Of a DNA stretch of 22,608 nt, positions 14,282-22,479 are shown piece after piece. Location: positions 1 to 22,608 of the forward strand of contig NZ_CAMKXG010000022.1 of NCBI RefSeq assembly GCF_946477055.1. The letters are read 5' to 3'. Position numbers and translations under genes: made by a program. The stretch comes from Lonsdalea britannica. GTDB taxonomy: Bacteria > Pseudomonadota > Gammaproteobacteria > Enterobacterales > Enterobacteriaceae. The first letter of the stretch is position 1. Every line of letters begins with the position of its first letter. The notes below the pieces were generated by a model. The model was given only the letters and a program-made list of their open reading frames with translations. It did no database searches and was not told where the DNA came from.

Positions 14282-15322
14282 TTAGCGGTTACGCTGTTGG
14301 TTGAAACGCTTCATGCTGTCGATAGAAGCCGCACGTTTTTGCCATACGGAGAGGGCTTTGCTGGTGCCTGCGGCGATAAGTGTACCTGCTGCAGTAGCGG
14401 CGCTGACGCTCCCTTTTGCTGCTAACCGGGCACCCGCCGCACCGGCTTTCATAGCTGGTTTCGCCGCGTCAGAAGACGGTTTTGTCAGCCCACGTAGACC
14501 GCCCATAGCGGCACCCTGTAGCGCGACCTGAACGGCGACGCCGCCTAATGCGTTAGCGATTTTTGCTGAAAACCAGATAATGACGCCAGAAATAATACCT
14601 GCAACGCAGCACTGAACGCCCAGCGTGATGATATTAGCGCTATCTGCAAAATTAACCGCTTTATCTAATAGCCCATTAAGATAGTTGATGACAATCCTGA
14701 TAGATAACGCGGAAAACATAATCGTCAGGATCACCGTGAAGATAATTTTAAGCCAGTTGTTAAACATCGGAATAAGGAATCCATACAGCAGGCAGAAAAT
14801 AAATAACGGTGCGGTGGTGGTCATTAATACAATGATTATTCCGGCTAACAGGTTAACCGCCGAACCAAATAGCAAAGTGACGATTGCGCCTCCCCAGACC
14901 AGAAGTTGGGCAATACCGCCGTTGAGTTTTACATAGGTGGAATCATCCTGTTGATAAAGCTTTTGTCCTATCGTTTGCGCTTTCGCCCAGACGGTATCCA
15001 GTAACACCCAGACATTGTCATCACCGCTGACGCCGTCGGTTAATCCGTTAATAGCCGAAATGGTTAAATCCAGCCATCCATCGAGATTTAAAACGAATGT
15101 CATGATTAATAGCATTCGCCCGACATCCCATATGACATCTTCTACAGGCGTTTGAAGTTTTCCAGACAGGGTTTGATAACCCCGATAAGTGACAAATAAC
15201 GTGAAGGAGCTGACGGCGATAACACTTACCATATCGCCGTACACGGAGGTTTGTCCCCGCAGTACGGCATGTAAACCGTCAGTGATCGTGTTGTTCATTC
15301 CAACAAACATACCACCTGACAT
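14282..15322 (-). CDS. virB6: VirB6 polytopic inner-membrane channel protein
   Basis: The 346-residue product has several hydrophobic segments. Examples are SVIAVSSFTLFVTYRGY, LLIMTFVLNLDGWLDLTIS, LLAGIIIVLMTTTAPLFIFCLLYGFL and IIFTVILTIMFSALSIRIVI. A conserved-looking central tryptophan region, MFNNWLKIIFTV, is followed by an Ala- and Gly-rich C-terminal tail. Members form the DNA path through the inner membrane. AAGGGG precedes the ATG. Positional context (between eexN and virB7) supports the call more than residue-level identity does. Confidence 0.9.
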   Translation of the reverse strand: MSGGMFVGMNNTITDGLHAVLRGQTSVYGDMVSVIAVSSFTLFVTYRGYQTLSGKLQTPVEDVIWDVGRMLLIMTFVLNLDGWLDLTISAINGLTDGVSGDDNVWVLLDTVWAKAQTIGQKLYQQDDSTYVKLNGGIAQLLVWGGAIVTLLFGSAVNLLAGIIIVLMTTTAPLFIFCLLYGFLIPMFNNWLKIIFTVILTIMFSALSIRIVINYLNGLLDKAVNFADSANIITLGVQCCVAGIISGVIIWFSAKIANALGGVAVQVALQGAAMGGLRGLTKPSSDAAKPAMKAGAAGARLAAKGSVSAATAAGTLIAAGTSKALSVWQKRAASIDSMKRFNQQRNR

Positions 15323-15333
15323 AGATGACCCCT

Positions 15334-15558
15334 TTAATTCAAATCGGGAACCTTGGCATTTTCCTGACGGAGTTCAAATCGCGCTTCTCGCGCATTTTTG
15401 CAATCCTGGGAGTCATCACCAGATGATTCACACGCCTTATATCTCTGACTCATTTCATCCGGATGTTCTTTGTACCACTGCGTTGATTTCGGGTTGTCGC
15501 ACCCCGCCAGAAATAATGAGCCTAAAATAATCGGAAAAATGCAAAGTGACGTTTTCAT
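15334..15558 (-). CDS. eexN: EexN-like entry-exclusion lipoprotein
   Basis: A 74-residue lipoprotein, MKTSLCIFPIILGSLFLAGC, with lipobox LAGC. It is followed by the family pattern STQWYKEHPDEMSQRYKACE and, after a spacer with DSQDC, KNAREARFEL. The WYKEHPDE and C..AREA elements are characteristic of EexN/Eex proteins of IncN-like systems, which block redundant uptake of the same element. I start it at 15558 because AGAGGG lies before that ATG; the frame is open to 15612 without a better site. It sits between virB5 and virB6 with gaps of 10 and 11 bases. Confidence 0.82.
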   Translation of the reverse strand: MKTSLCIFPIILGSLFLAGCDNPKSTQWYKEHPDEMSQRYKACESSGDDSQDCKNAREARFELRQENAKVPDLN

Positions 15559-15568
15559 TCTTACCCTC

Positions 15569-16285
15569 TCAATGATTAAAGTCAGGAATAGGGGAGACGA
15601 GTTGCTGTTCATTGAATGCTTTTTGCCGCTGTTGAGTCAACATCACGGATCGCAGTTCAGCCTGCTTAACTGACATTTCCCATTGGCTGGTTAATGCGTT
15701 CAATTGTACGCTTTTGGCTGCCACCGCGTTAGCCAGGTCCTGTGACTCTTTCGAGTCTTTGGCGTTGACTATGCGGTCGGATAAGTTTGATATATCGTTT
15801 AATGTGCTATTAATCCGGTTTTGAACCTCGCTGGTATTCTCAATCGATACCGCCTGATTGAGGACAAGCTGTTTGCAACTTTCAAGATAATGTTGCGATG
15901 AATTGGACTGATTACAAATATCAAACGATTGATATTTGCTATATAAGCGTTGAAGGTCAGAAGAGTAATAACCGCTTGGGTTGGTCAGCAGATCATCCAG
16001 TGAAATACCATTTTTACTGAGGTGTTCGATATCGTTTTTCAGGTTTTTTGCCTCGCGGAGAAACCCCTGAATATCCCGTATGCCTGTTGCGGTCGCTAAT
16101 TGCTGCTTATAAGCATCAAGCTCACTTTTATAGTGAGTGACCGTTTCCTGCCATTGCTGGAGTTTCTGCACCCATTGGTTAATTGACTCGGTATTACTGG
16201 CGGCATCAAACACCGGAATACCGGCGCTGAGTGCGGGTGTGGAAACCAATAGCGATAACGCAAGAAAGACGTTTCTGGTTTGCAT
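15569..16285 (-). CDS. virB5: VirB5 minor pilin / pilus-tip protein
   Basis: The 238-residue product has a signal peptide (MQTRNVFLALSLLVSTPALSA, cleaved near residue 21). It is otherwise almost entirely helical and rich in Gln, Lys and Ser (SINQWVQKLQQWQETVTHYK, ELDAYKQQLATATGIRD). This matches the VirB5/TraC fold, a long three-helix bundle at the pilus tip. C-terminal repeats of heptad type (QNRINSTLNDISNLSDRIV) fit too. GGAGG lies 8 bases before the ATG. Its position after virB4 is standard. Confidence 0.88.
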   Translation of the reverse strand: MQTRNVFLALSLLVSTPALSAGIPVFDAASNTESINQWVQKLQQWQETVTHYKSELDAYKQQLATATGIRDIQGFLREAKNLKNDIEHLSKNGISLDDLLTNPSGYYSSDLQRLYSKYQSFDICNQSNSSQHYLESCKQLVLNQAVSIENTSEVQNRINSTLNDISNLSDRIVNAKDSKESQDLANAVAAKSVQLNALTSQWEMSVKQAELRSVMLTQQRQKAFNEQQLVSPIPDFNH

Positions 16286-16308
16286 GGTGATAACCTCCGG
16301 GGTGAATA

Positions 16309-19056
16309 TCAGATAGCGTGATTAAGGAACGTTGCTTTCCAGTCGGTGGGTGACATACCTTCCTGATAAATGACATCAAATATTTTCAGGTTGTCTTCGC
16401 TGCCGCTCAGGATTTTGGTGATGTTCCCGAGGCCCGATAAATCCATTCTTGCCATGGCGACAAACGGGCGAGTTTCACCAGCACGCAGTGGTGTTTTCAG
16501 GACGACCATATAGTGCTCGCTTGGATCAAGATTACGAACCATGTCGTAAACGCTTTCCGGGACTTTCATTTTCTCCACGTAATCCGTATGGTTGGCCTTG
16601 GGATTAGCGAGAAAAATTTGGGTACTGCACTGCTCAATAATCGCCGGAGCGATGTGGTGCCTGACGATTTCATCGGGCGATTGAGTGGCGGGAATAAAAA
16701 TGCCGTTCAGCTTGCGGATCACCTTGAGCATATTGAGGGAGAATTTAGAAAACTCGACATCAGCCAGCCATTTCCAGAATTCATCCATGAACATCACCAG
16801 TCGGCGACCATCCAACAGGCTGGTGACGCGATAGAGCAGGTAGAAGGTGATCGGCCCACGTATGTCGTCATCATCCAGGAATTCCGTACCGTCGATACCA
16901 AAGTTATCAATATTGCTGATGTTGAATGTGTCCTCCTCGTTATCGAACACCCAGCCGAATTCACCGCCCTGCGCCCACTGTTTCAGTCGTATACGCAGGC
17001 CGTTAGTCCGGGCCTCTTTGGTCGGTGGTTCGGGCAACACTTCCAGCAATCGGGTAATACCATAACGACGATATTCCGGCGGGTAGTCCAGCATAATGGT
17101 GTCCACCGCACTGCTTATACGCTCTTCATCGCGGGGATCGAGTGGCTTACCGTCACGACGGCACAGCATCCGGATCAATCGCTTGATAAAACTGATGTTC
17201 CGTCGAGTAGGCGCAAGTGAAAACGGGTTGAATCCGGTAGGGATACCGGTCCGGATACGGAAGTAGCGACCGCCCATTTGGCGGATAGACATTTCCGCTG
17301 CTCTGTCTTTATCAAAGTAAACGGTGGTCAGCCGTTTGACGGTAGCAGAGGCGGCAAATGTCGCCGGATTGCGGTACTTCTGCATCAACTGTTTCGTCAT
17401 CGTCATCAGCAGGGTCTTTCCTGAACCGGTTTTACCGATGATGGCAGTATTCCCCGGCGTTTTCTCATTGAAGTCATTCCGTCCTGCCTGACTGTCATGC
17501 AAGTTCAGATAGTAACCGCCGCCACCGGGAGATTTCAGGATGGCGATAGCATCACCCCACGGATTGCCGTTACGCTTGTGAGGATGAAAGTTATGCAGAC
17601 TCCCCATATCCGCGTAATTCTGGCTACTGACCACCACCAGACGGGGGCGTAACGTATACACGCCGGGAAGTTGAGCCAGATAAGAGGCAGGTAACGACAG
17701 CGTAGACAGGGATGTCATTATGCCAAGATCGTTAAAAGGCTGAGCCAGCGCATTGGTGTCCTTGACTACCTGATCGGCGCTGGCGGACGAAACCAGTAGC
17801 GAGAAGTGATACTTGCCGCAAGACACATGCCCGGACTGGAGCAGATCGCGTAAGACGATCAATTCCTCACACTGTGAAATGGCGTCATCGTCGGTTGCAT
17901 TCAGCCGTTTTTCCGCCAATCGGATATGATTTTGCGCTTCATCCCGTGCCATACAGGTAAAAGACTGCGTCAGCACATACTCGCTTTCGGCATACAGCAG
18001 CGCATCCAACAGGCCAGTGTAGGTCTCCGGTGAGTAGTCTTTAATTTCCAGACTGCGGAAGAAGCGGGAGCCGCCGACCGTCTGACATTCGGCGGTATCG
18101 GTAGTGAAGAACACATCCGGCGTGCTGAGTGTGTGATAAAACGGTGTGAGTGTCACCGCCACGTTCTGCCATTTACCTGTAATCAGCCGATGATAGAAAG
18201 CCAGTTGTGAGGTGTAAGCCCGACCTTTTTCCTCATAAAGGCCCAAGGGTGTTGCCACATAACGCGACAGGGCGGTGTGGATGGCTTCATGGTGCTCCAG
18301 CATCCTTTTAAGTGCATCATCCAGCGCCGCTTTCCTTTTTCCGGCGGTCTGCGTCTTCATGATTTTTTTCTCCAGTGTGGAGAACGGGGCATAACAGACG
18401 GTAAAAAAAAGTCGGTGCCGCCAGAGCGGTTTCTCTTTTAGTGGCTGGTAATAGCGTTTAGTGACCTCATCTGAAAAGGGAATGCCCGAACTGGCATCAA
18501 AGCCATCCTGATATTTCTCTCGCATGCGGTGAATATAGAAGGTGATCGGTAGCCCTTCATACGAGCGGATCAGGTTGTTAAGGTGGCTTGCCAGCAATGT
18601 CAGATGATGCTCGTCCTCACATTCAAACACAGTACCGTCCAACTCCCAGGTAGCGACTAAATCACCGGCGCGATTTCTTATGATGTGAGGGTGAATGTGG
18701 GAGGAGTAAGGAATGTATTTATCCAGCGTGGTGCGCTCGTTTAATTTCATCTTAGCGGTAAACTCCGAAATATCGACGGCGTCATAGTGGCTTGCCAGCA
18801 CGGCACGAGCACCGAAATGGCGATCCGTGGCAAATCGCCCACGGGTTTTAAAGGCCAGCCACAGCAGTCCGAAATAATGAATATCCGTTCGGGCCTTTGC
18901 TTTCATTTCCAACCAGGCAGGGATTAATAACAAGGCAAGGTAATAGCTTGTGTAAACCGACAGCAGGACAATAGCCCCGCTGACGATCACGAACGGGACG
19001 AGAGGGATGCCCATAATGGCGGCAGGGCGGGTCAGCGCTTTGTTCAGGGTAGTCAT
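16309..19056 (-). CDS. virB4: VirB3-VirB4 fusion: inner-membrane protein joined to the assembly ATPase
   Basis: The 915-residue product begins with a VirB3-like stretch of about 75 residues (TRPAAIMGIPLVPFVIVSG, hydrophobic to about residue 50, then KARTDIHYFGLLWLAFKTRGR). It continues with a CagE/TrbE/VirB4 domain (KLNERTTLDKYIPYSSHIHP). Walker A is GKTGSGKT (541-548) and Walker B is RLVMFMDEFWKW, with Asp758/Glu759. Late motifs include FIPATQSPDEI and STQIFLANP. No separate virB3 lies between virB2 and this gene, and the combined length equals VirB3 plus VirB4. Such fusions are known in several conjugation systems. VirB4 powers pilus biogenesis and substrate transfer. AGGGGG precedes the ATG. 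Confidence 0.94.
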   Translation of the reverse strand: MTTLNKALTRPAAIMGIPLVPFVIVSGAIVLLSVYTSYYLALLLIPAWLEMKAKARTDIHYFGLLWLAFKTRGRFATDRHFGARAVLASHYDAVDISEFTAKMKLNERTTLDKYIPYSSHIHPHIIRNRAGDLVATWELDGTVFECEDEHHLTLLASHLNNLIRSYEGLPITFYIHRMREKYQDGFDASSGIPFSDEVTKRYYQPLKEKPLWRHRLFFTVCYAPFSTLEKKIMKTQTAGKRKAALDDALKRMLEHHEAIHTALSRYVATPLGLYEEKGRAYTSQLAFYHRLITGKWQNVAVTLTPFYHTLSTPDVFFTTDTAECQTVGGSRFFRSLEIKDYSPETYTGLLDALLYAESEYVLTQSFTCMARDEAQNHIRLAEKRLNATDDDAISQCEELIVLRDLLQSGHVSCGKYHFSLLVSSASADQVVKDTNALAQPFNDLGIMTSLSTLSLPASYLAQLPGVYTLRPRLVVVSSQNYADMGSLHNFHPHKRNGNPWGDAIAILKSPGGGGYYLNLHDSQAGRNDFNEKTPGNTAIIGKTGSGKTLLMTMTKQLMQKYRNPATFAASATVKRLTTVYFDKDRAAEMSIRQMGGRYFRIRTGIPTGFNPFSLAPTRRNISFIKRLIRMLCRRDGKPLDPRDEERISSAVDTIMLDYPPEYRRYGITRLLEVLPEPPTKEARTNGLRIRLKQWAQGGEFGWVFDNEEDTFNISNIDNFGIDGTEFLDDDDIRGPITFYLLYRVTSLLDGRRLVMFMDEFWKWLADVEFSKFSLNMLKVIRKLNGIFIPATQSPDEIVRHHIAPAIIEQCSTQIFLANPKANHTDYVEKMKVPESVYDMVRNLDPSEHYMVVLKTPLRAGETRPFVAMARMDLSGLGNITKILSGSEDNLKIFDVIYQEGMSPTDWKATFLNHAI

Positions 19057-19065
19057 CGTTTCCCC

Positions 19066-19347
19066 CTAGGATGCCCAATAGGCACCAAAGCCCGATGCGC
19101 CGACAATCAGGATGGCTCCGATAATGACGTTGCGCATGTCATGCAAACTTTTACCGTCGAACAGCACCTTGTAACCCACCCACATGGTTGCCAACGTGAT
19201 CGTGACGGCGGCCAACCCGAGCAAACCAGTGGACGTATTACTCAGCGTATCGTTGGCTTTATTAAATCCGCTCCCGGCTGCCAGCGTTTGGGTCGATATC
19301 AATAGGGAAGAAAATGCAGGCCAGTATTTACGTTTTTGCATAGTCAT
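19066..19347 (-). CDS. virB2: VirB2 major pilin
   Basis: The 93-residue product has an N-terminal signal peptide ending near TQTLAAG. Two transmembrane helices (LLGLAAVTITLATMWVGYKVL and VIIGAILIVGASGFGAYW) flank a short cytoplasmic loop (FDGKSLHDMRN). This is the pilin layout; the processed product is about 70 residues. The ATG overlaps the virB1 stop as ATGA and is preceded by GAGGAG; a second ATG two codons later is equally usable. Confidence 0.9.
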   Translation of the reverse strand: MTMQKRKYWPAFSSLLISTQTLAAGSGFNKANDTLSNTSTGLLGLAAVTITLATMWVGYKVLFDGKSLHDMRNVIIGAILIVGASGFGAYWAS

Positions 19348-20009
19348 TGCTCCTCACTAAATACAGGTAGGGATACATCGCCGCGAAGGATGGTGTTGGG
19401 ATAGTGCAGGGAGGTTAAAACCGGTATGGGTTTATCGGTAAGTTCACCGCATAGGACGGTGGTCGGATAATGAACATCTGATGTGGATTGGCTGGTGGTG
19501 CTGCGCTTGAGATCTTCCCGCGTAGACGGAACCGCATAGCCAATACGCTGGATATAACTGGTTTGGTTAAAGGCAGATTCTGGCTGCTGACCCGTATCGA
19601 AATTGCCGGAATAGTAACAACTGAGTGCTCTTTTCAGCGTGCCGCCTCGCTGGTAGCAATCGGTGAGGATATGCTCAAAAACGGACAGATTGGTGCAGGG
19701 GTCTAATAAGTCATGGGCCGTCACGCCGTAATGCCGGAAATTGGTGCTGGTGATTTGCATCAATCCAACCGAATAACGGCGACCTTTTGCGACTACCTGC
19801 TTGATGATGTTGATGGCAGTTTGCTTGCTAGTGGGTTGGTGAGAAATGACGCCTACGCTGCCGGGCGTTCTCTCTTCCTTTGGCACAATTTCAGCGACGG
19901 CGTAAGGATTAAAGCTGGATTCTACCTTCGCTACATCAAACGCGGTGGATGGGTGAATCGTGGCGGCACACTGCATGGCCGCCGCCAGAAAGGCAGTGGG
20001 GGAGAGCAT
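19344..20009 (-). CDS. virB1: VirB1 lytic transglycosylase
   Basis: The 221-residue product contains the SLT (goose-lysozyme-like) signature: AKVESSFNP with catalytic Glu30, YSVGLMQITSTNF, and ALSCYYSGNF at the end of the fold. It opens gaps in peptidoglycan for assembly of the channel. I start it at 20009, where GAGG lies 8 bases upstream of an ATG; the frame also extends to a GTG at 20036 without an evident ribosome binding site. The last 50 residues (PSTREDLKRS... and FSEEQ) are variable. A cleavable signal peptide is not obvious, although MLSPTAFLAAAMQCAA may act in export. Confidence 0.92.
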   Translation of the reverse strand: MLSPTAFLAAAMQCAATIHPSTAFDVAKVESSFNPYAVAEIVPKEERTPGSVGVISHQPTSKQTAINIIKQVVAKGRRYSVGLMQITSTNFRHYGVTAHDLLDPCTNLSVFEHILTDCYQRGGTLKRALSCYYSGNFDTGQQPESAFNQTSYIQRIGYAVPSTREDLKRSTTSQSTSDVHYPTTVLCGELTDKPIPVLTSLHYPNTILRGDVSLPVFSEEQ

Positions 20010-20079
20010 GGTTGCCTCGGTAACAAGTCGAGCCACACGTAGCTATCAGACTATGGTGGCAAGGAAAGGAGAGGGAGTG

Positions 20080-20301
20080 TTAATCGTGCTGAGGAGTCTG
20101 TGGTGTATCGCTATCGTCTTTTGGCTCAAGGAGTACCAGCTTACCAGAGACAGCAATGCCGGGTGTCAGTACGATGTTCAATCCGGGTTTGCCGTTATGA
20201 GCGAATGCCACGCCGACTTTTGTCCAGTAGGTGTTTTTCTCTCGGCTTGAGTCGGGTTGGCTTTCCTGCGTGACAAATACGTGATAGGTAGGTTTTCTCA
20301 T
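20080..20301 (-). CDS. Small conserved conjugation-associated protein, first gene of the virB operon
   Basis: The 73-residue product has a compact pattern, TYHVFVTQES, NTYWTKVGVAFAHNGKPGLNI, and GKLVLLEPKDD. This resembles small proteins of unknown function seen near transfer genes in other plasmids and ICEs (the F/YWT.IG.AF.H..GKG.N sequence). The fold is probably a small beta barrel. AAAGGAAATAGC precedes the ATG. It lies 70 bases upstream of virB1 on the same strand and is likely to be the first gene of the transfer transcript. Function unknown. Confidence 0.65.
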   Translation of the reverse strand: MRKPTYHVFVTQESQPDSSREKNTYWTKVGVAFAHNGKPGLNIVLTPGIAVSGKLVLLEPKDDSDTPQTPQHD

Positions 20302-21007
20302 GCTATTTCCTTTAATAGAAAGTCATAGTGAATTAACTCAATCGATCACATCCCGATTCTGCATTCCGGTTTCAACGGTCAGCGAGAACATTCAGCGGCA
20401 CCCTGAATTGTGGTTGTGTGACAGCCCGACTCATATTATTAAAGAGCAATACTCGGCCCGGACGATATAAACGTCCATAAAGCTCGCCAGTAGAAGGTGA
20501 CGCGATTAGCGTGCGATATTGGCGATAGGATGAAAATGATAAAGTCAAAAAGGGAATGAGAGAGAAAATATATAGCGTAATAATTATTTGAGTTTATTGA
20601 TCATATTGGTTTGGATTTGATCTGACATTTTGGCTCTTGAACACCCACTATCACTGGAACAAATTGGCAGATGGGCTGGCTGAAATTGGTTGCTTTTCCA
20701 ACCATACCAAACCGAAGCGCCTTCTAAGTGCCATTTGCAGAAATTTAATTTTTACTGAGAAGTTGCCAACCATGGTGTGAATCATCCCAGTTGTTTTGGG
20801 GGGCAATTCGGGTTATAACCTTATTTTCCGAACTAGCGTTTGGGACACCTCGCTTCAATTTGCTGAAATATGACATGTTACTTTTGTGGCACTAAAAGAC
20901 AGATATCATGATAGAAAGGATGCTCCTCGATTTAACATTGCCGCCATCCTTTTGATTAATACGTTAGCACTCATTAAACATTTGTAAGCAGACAAGTAGG
21001 AGTTCAC
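20302..21007. other. Divergent intergenic region between the virB operon and the kinase operon
   Basis: About 700 bp without a full gene. The leftward virB promoter must lie within roughly 20302-20580, but I could not pick hexamers with confidence; TTGACT on the minus strand (complement of 20543-20548) is one -35 candidate. GGACG-ATATAAA-CGTCC at 20462-20478 is a small hairpin. A gene remnant occupies 20601-20780. An 8-bp inverted repeat, AAAGGATG (20915-20922) and CATCCTTT (20945-20952), lies ahead of the kinase operon. AGGAG at about 20998-21002 is the ribosome binding site of the next gene. Confidence 0.5.
20601..20780 (+). pseudogene. Probable gene remnant, 59-codon open tail without a start
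   Basis: Between stops at 20598-20600 and 20778-20780 a frame reads as an ordinary protein tail (THYHWNKLADGLAEIGCF, then NHTKPKRLLSAICRNLI), with mixed Trp, His, Lys and Leu residues. No start codon with a ribosome binding site is present. It looks like the end of a transposase or recombinase left by an old insertion, but I cannot name the family. The antisense strand is also partly open, so a non-coding dispersed repeat is an alternative. Confidence 0.35.
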
Positions 21008-21460
21008 ATGACTGTTCTAGGCATTAATTTAGAAAAAAATGGATTTCGTTACTGCGTTTTGGATGGGAGCAAAGATTCCCCCAGAATTGTTCATTATGAA
21101 AAAATACACACAAACAATTTCCCTAACACCCAACTCCTAATGAATTGGTACGAGACAAGTTTTCAAAATCTAATAACAAGGTTTTCTCCAAAAAATATCG
21201 GAATTAAAGTTTCTTTGAATGCAAAAAAAGATGAAATAGCGCCTTGGTATTACCCATTGGGAGTCTTGCACAATATTGCCCATCAAAATAACATTAGTAC
21301 GTTTGAGTTCGTTTCCGGAAATTTTACAGCTTCGAAGTTTGGCATGGATAAGTCGATCAACATTTACGACCACATTGATCAATACTTCGGAATTTTTCAA
21401 CCTAAGTGGGATAAAAACCAGAAATATGCATTGCTTTCCGCATGGATGATTTTGAAATGA
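21008..21460 (+). CDS. Small protein with a possible RuvC/RNase H-like (DUF3010-like) fold
   Basis: The 150-residue product begins VLGINLEKNGFRYCVLDG, a beta-hairpin pattern as in RNase H-like folds. It continues with a second strand, NIGIKVSLNAKKDEIAP, a helix GVLHNIAHQNN, and the ending KNQKYALLSAWMILK, which is like the closing helix of RuvC-type proteins. The layout resembles DUF3010 proteins by eye. The acidic residues expected at the first two metal-binding positions appear as Asn7 and Ser/Asn in the second strand, so it may bind rather than cut nucleic acid. AGGAG precedes the ATG. It overlaps the kinase gene downstream, so the two products likely act together. Fold assignment is tentative. 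Confidence 0.55.
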   Translation: MTVLGINLEKNGFRYCVLDGSKDSPRIVHYEKIHTNNFPNTQLLMNWYETSFQNLITRFSPKNIGIKVSLNAKKDEIAPWYYPLGVLHNIAHQNNISTFEFVSGNFTASKFGMDKSINIYDHIDQYFGIFQPKWDKNQKYALLSAWMILK

Positions 21461-22479
21461 ATCTTGGTCAAATCGGAAAGTATGAACTACTAAGACACTT
21501 GGGAAACGGTGCGTTTGGTGACGTATTCTTGGCACATGACCATGCGCTTAATACTCAAAAGGCAATAAAGGTGCTCAATGCGCCAGACGCTGATGATGTA
21601 ATGAAAAAACTTGAAGAAGCCCAGATTCTTCATAAGTGTATGCACAAAAATATCGTCAGAATAAATGAGGCTAATGTTTTTAAAATAAACTCAAGTTCGC
21701 ATGTTGTGATAGATATGGAGTATTTGCCTAGAGGCAGTTTTGAAGATGCTATAAAAGCCAATAGCGTATCTATTCACTCGACGATTAGACTAATTATTGA
21801 TTGTTTGTTTGCATTAGAGCATGCCCATATAAATGGAATTCTTCATCGCGATGTTAAGCCAGCTAATATTATGCTTTGCGATTTCGGAGCGAAACTCTCC
21901 GATTTTGGCTTGGCTACAGTTCTTGGTCTTCAGGCTGCAGGATCCCCTAGAGGATATACAACACACTTACCGAAAGAGTATTTTATATATAGGAATACCA
22001 CTGTGTTGACAGATATATATGCTGTCGGCGTCACATTATTTAGAGCATGCAACTACATTTCCGACTGGGACGGTACCATCAGAAAGCTCTCTAACCCAGA
22101 AGGGCTTATTCGGTCTGGACAACTTATTAGTGCATTGGGGTTCGCCCCTTTTATACCGCAAAAGCTAAAAAGAATTATTAACAAAGCCTGCGCCCCTGAT
22201 CCTATCCAGAGATATCAGAGTGCATCAGAATTTAGACAAGCGTTGGAGAGATTATCTCCTCAAGTTGATTGGGCTCCAGCTGATCAGAACTCATTCCGTG
22301 GGACTTGCATTCAAAGCGGAGTCACATTTTCGATTACGTTAGTTCCGACTAAGACAGCCTTTAATGTAGAGGTAAAGAGAAACGAAAGGAAGCAAACTCA
22401 GGATTGCACTAGTTTCAATGACCTAAATTCTGCATATAAGTATTTATACGATTATGTATCTTCTACTTTATTTAGATAG
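21457..22479 (+). CDS. Hanks-type Ser/Thr protein kinase with C-terminal extension
   Basis: The 340-residue product has a complete kinase domain: glycine loop LGNGAFGDVF (GNGAFG, 16-21), AIK with Lys38, an alpha-C Glu in KKLEEAQIL, the catalytic HRDVKPAN (130-137), metal-binding DFG (149-151) and TDIYAVGVTLF (subdomain IX). All catalytic residues are present. There is no membrane helix, so it is cytosolic, unlike many bacterial PknB-like kinases. A 70-residue C-terminal part (from about 270, VDWAPADQNSFRGT, then FNVEVKRNERKQTQ) may be a sensor or substrate-binding beta domain. I use the ATG at 21457, which overlaps the preceding stop as ATGA; the frame also extends to an ATG at 21442. The AT-rich composition differs from the virB genes, suggesting acquired cargo. 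Confidence 0.85.
   Translation: MNLGQIGKYELLRHLGNGAFGDVFLAHDHALNTQKAIKVLNAPDADDVMKKLEEAQILHKCMHKNIVRINEANVFKINSSSHVVIDMEYLPRGSFEDAIKANSVSIHSTIRLIIDCLFALEHAHINGILHRDVKPANIMLCDFGAKLSDFGLATVLGLQAAGSPRGYTTHLPKEYFIYRNTTVLTDIYAVGVTLFRACNYISDWDGTIRKLSNPEGLIRSGQLISALGFAPFIPQKLKRIINKACAPDPIQRYQSASEFRQALERLSPQVDWAPADQNSFRGTCIQSGVTFSITLVPTKTAFNVEVKRNERKQTQDCTSFNDLNSAYKYLYDYVSSTLFR

Noticed and set aside
13895..14425. 176-codon plus-strand frame
   Set aside because: Antisense to virB8, virB7 and virB6; composition not protein-like and no start signal.
16513..17220. 235-codon plus-strand frame
   Set aside because: Antisense shadow inside the well-supported virB4 gene.
19713..20250. Two overlapping plus-strand frames near virB1
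   Set aside because: Both lie antisense to virB1 and the 73-residue gene, which have motifs and ribosome binding sites.
21170..21535. 121-codon minus-strand frame
   Set aside because: Antisense to the two kinase-operon genes, which are supported by motifs and overlapping start/stop signals.
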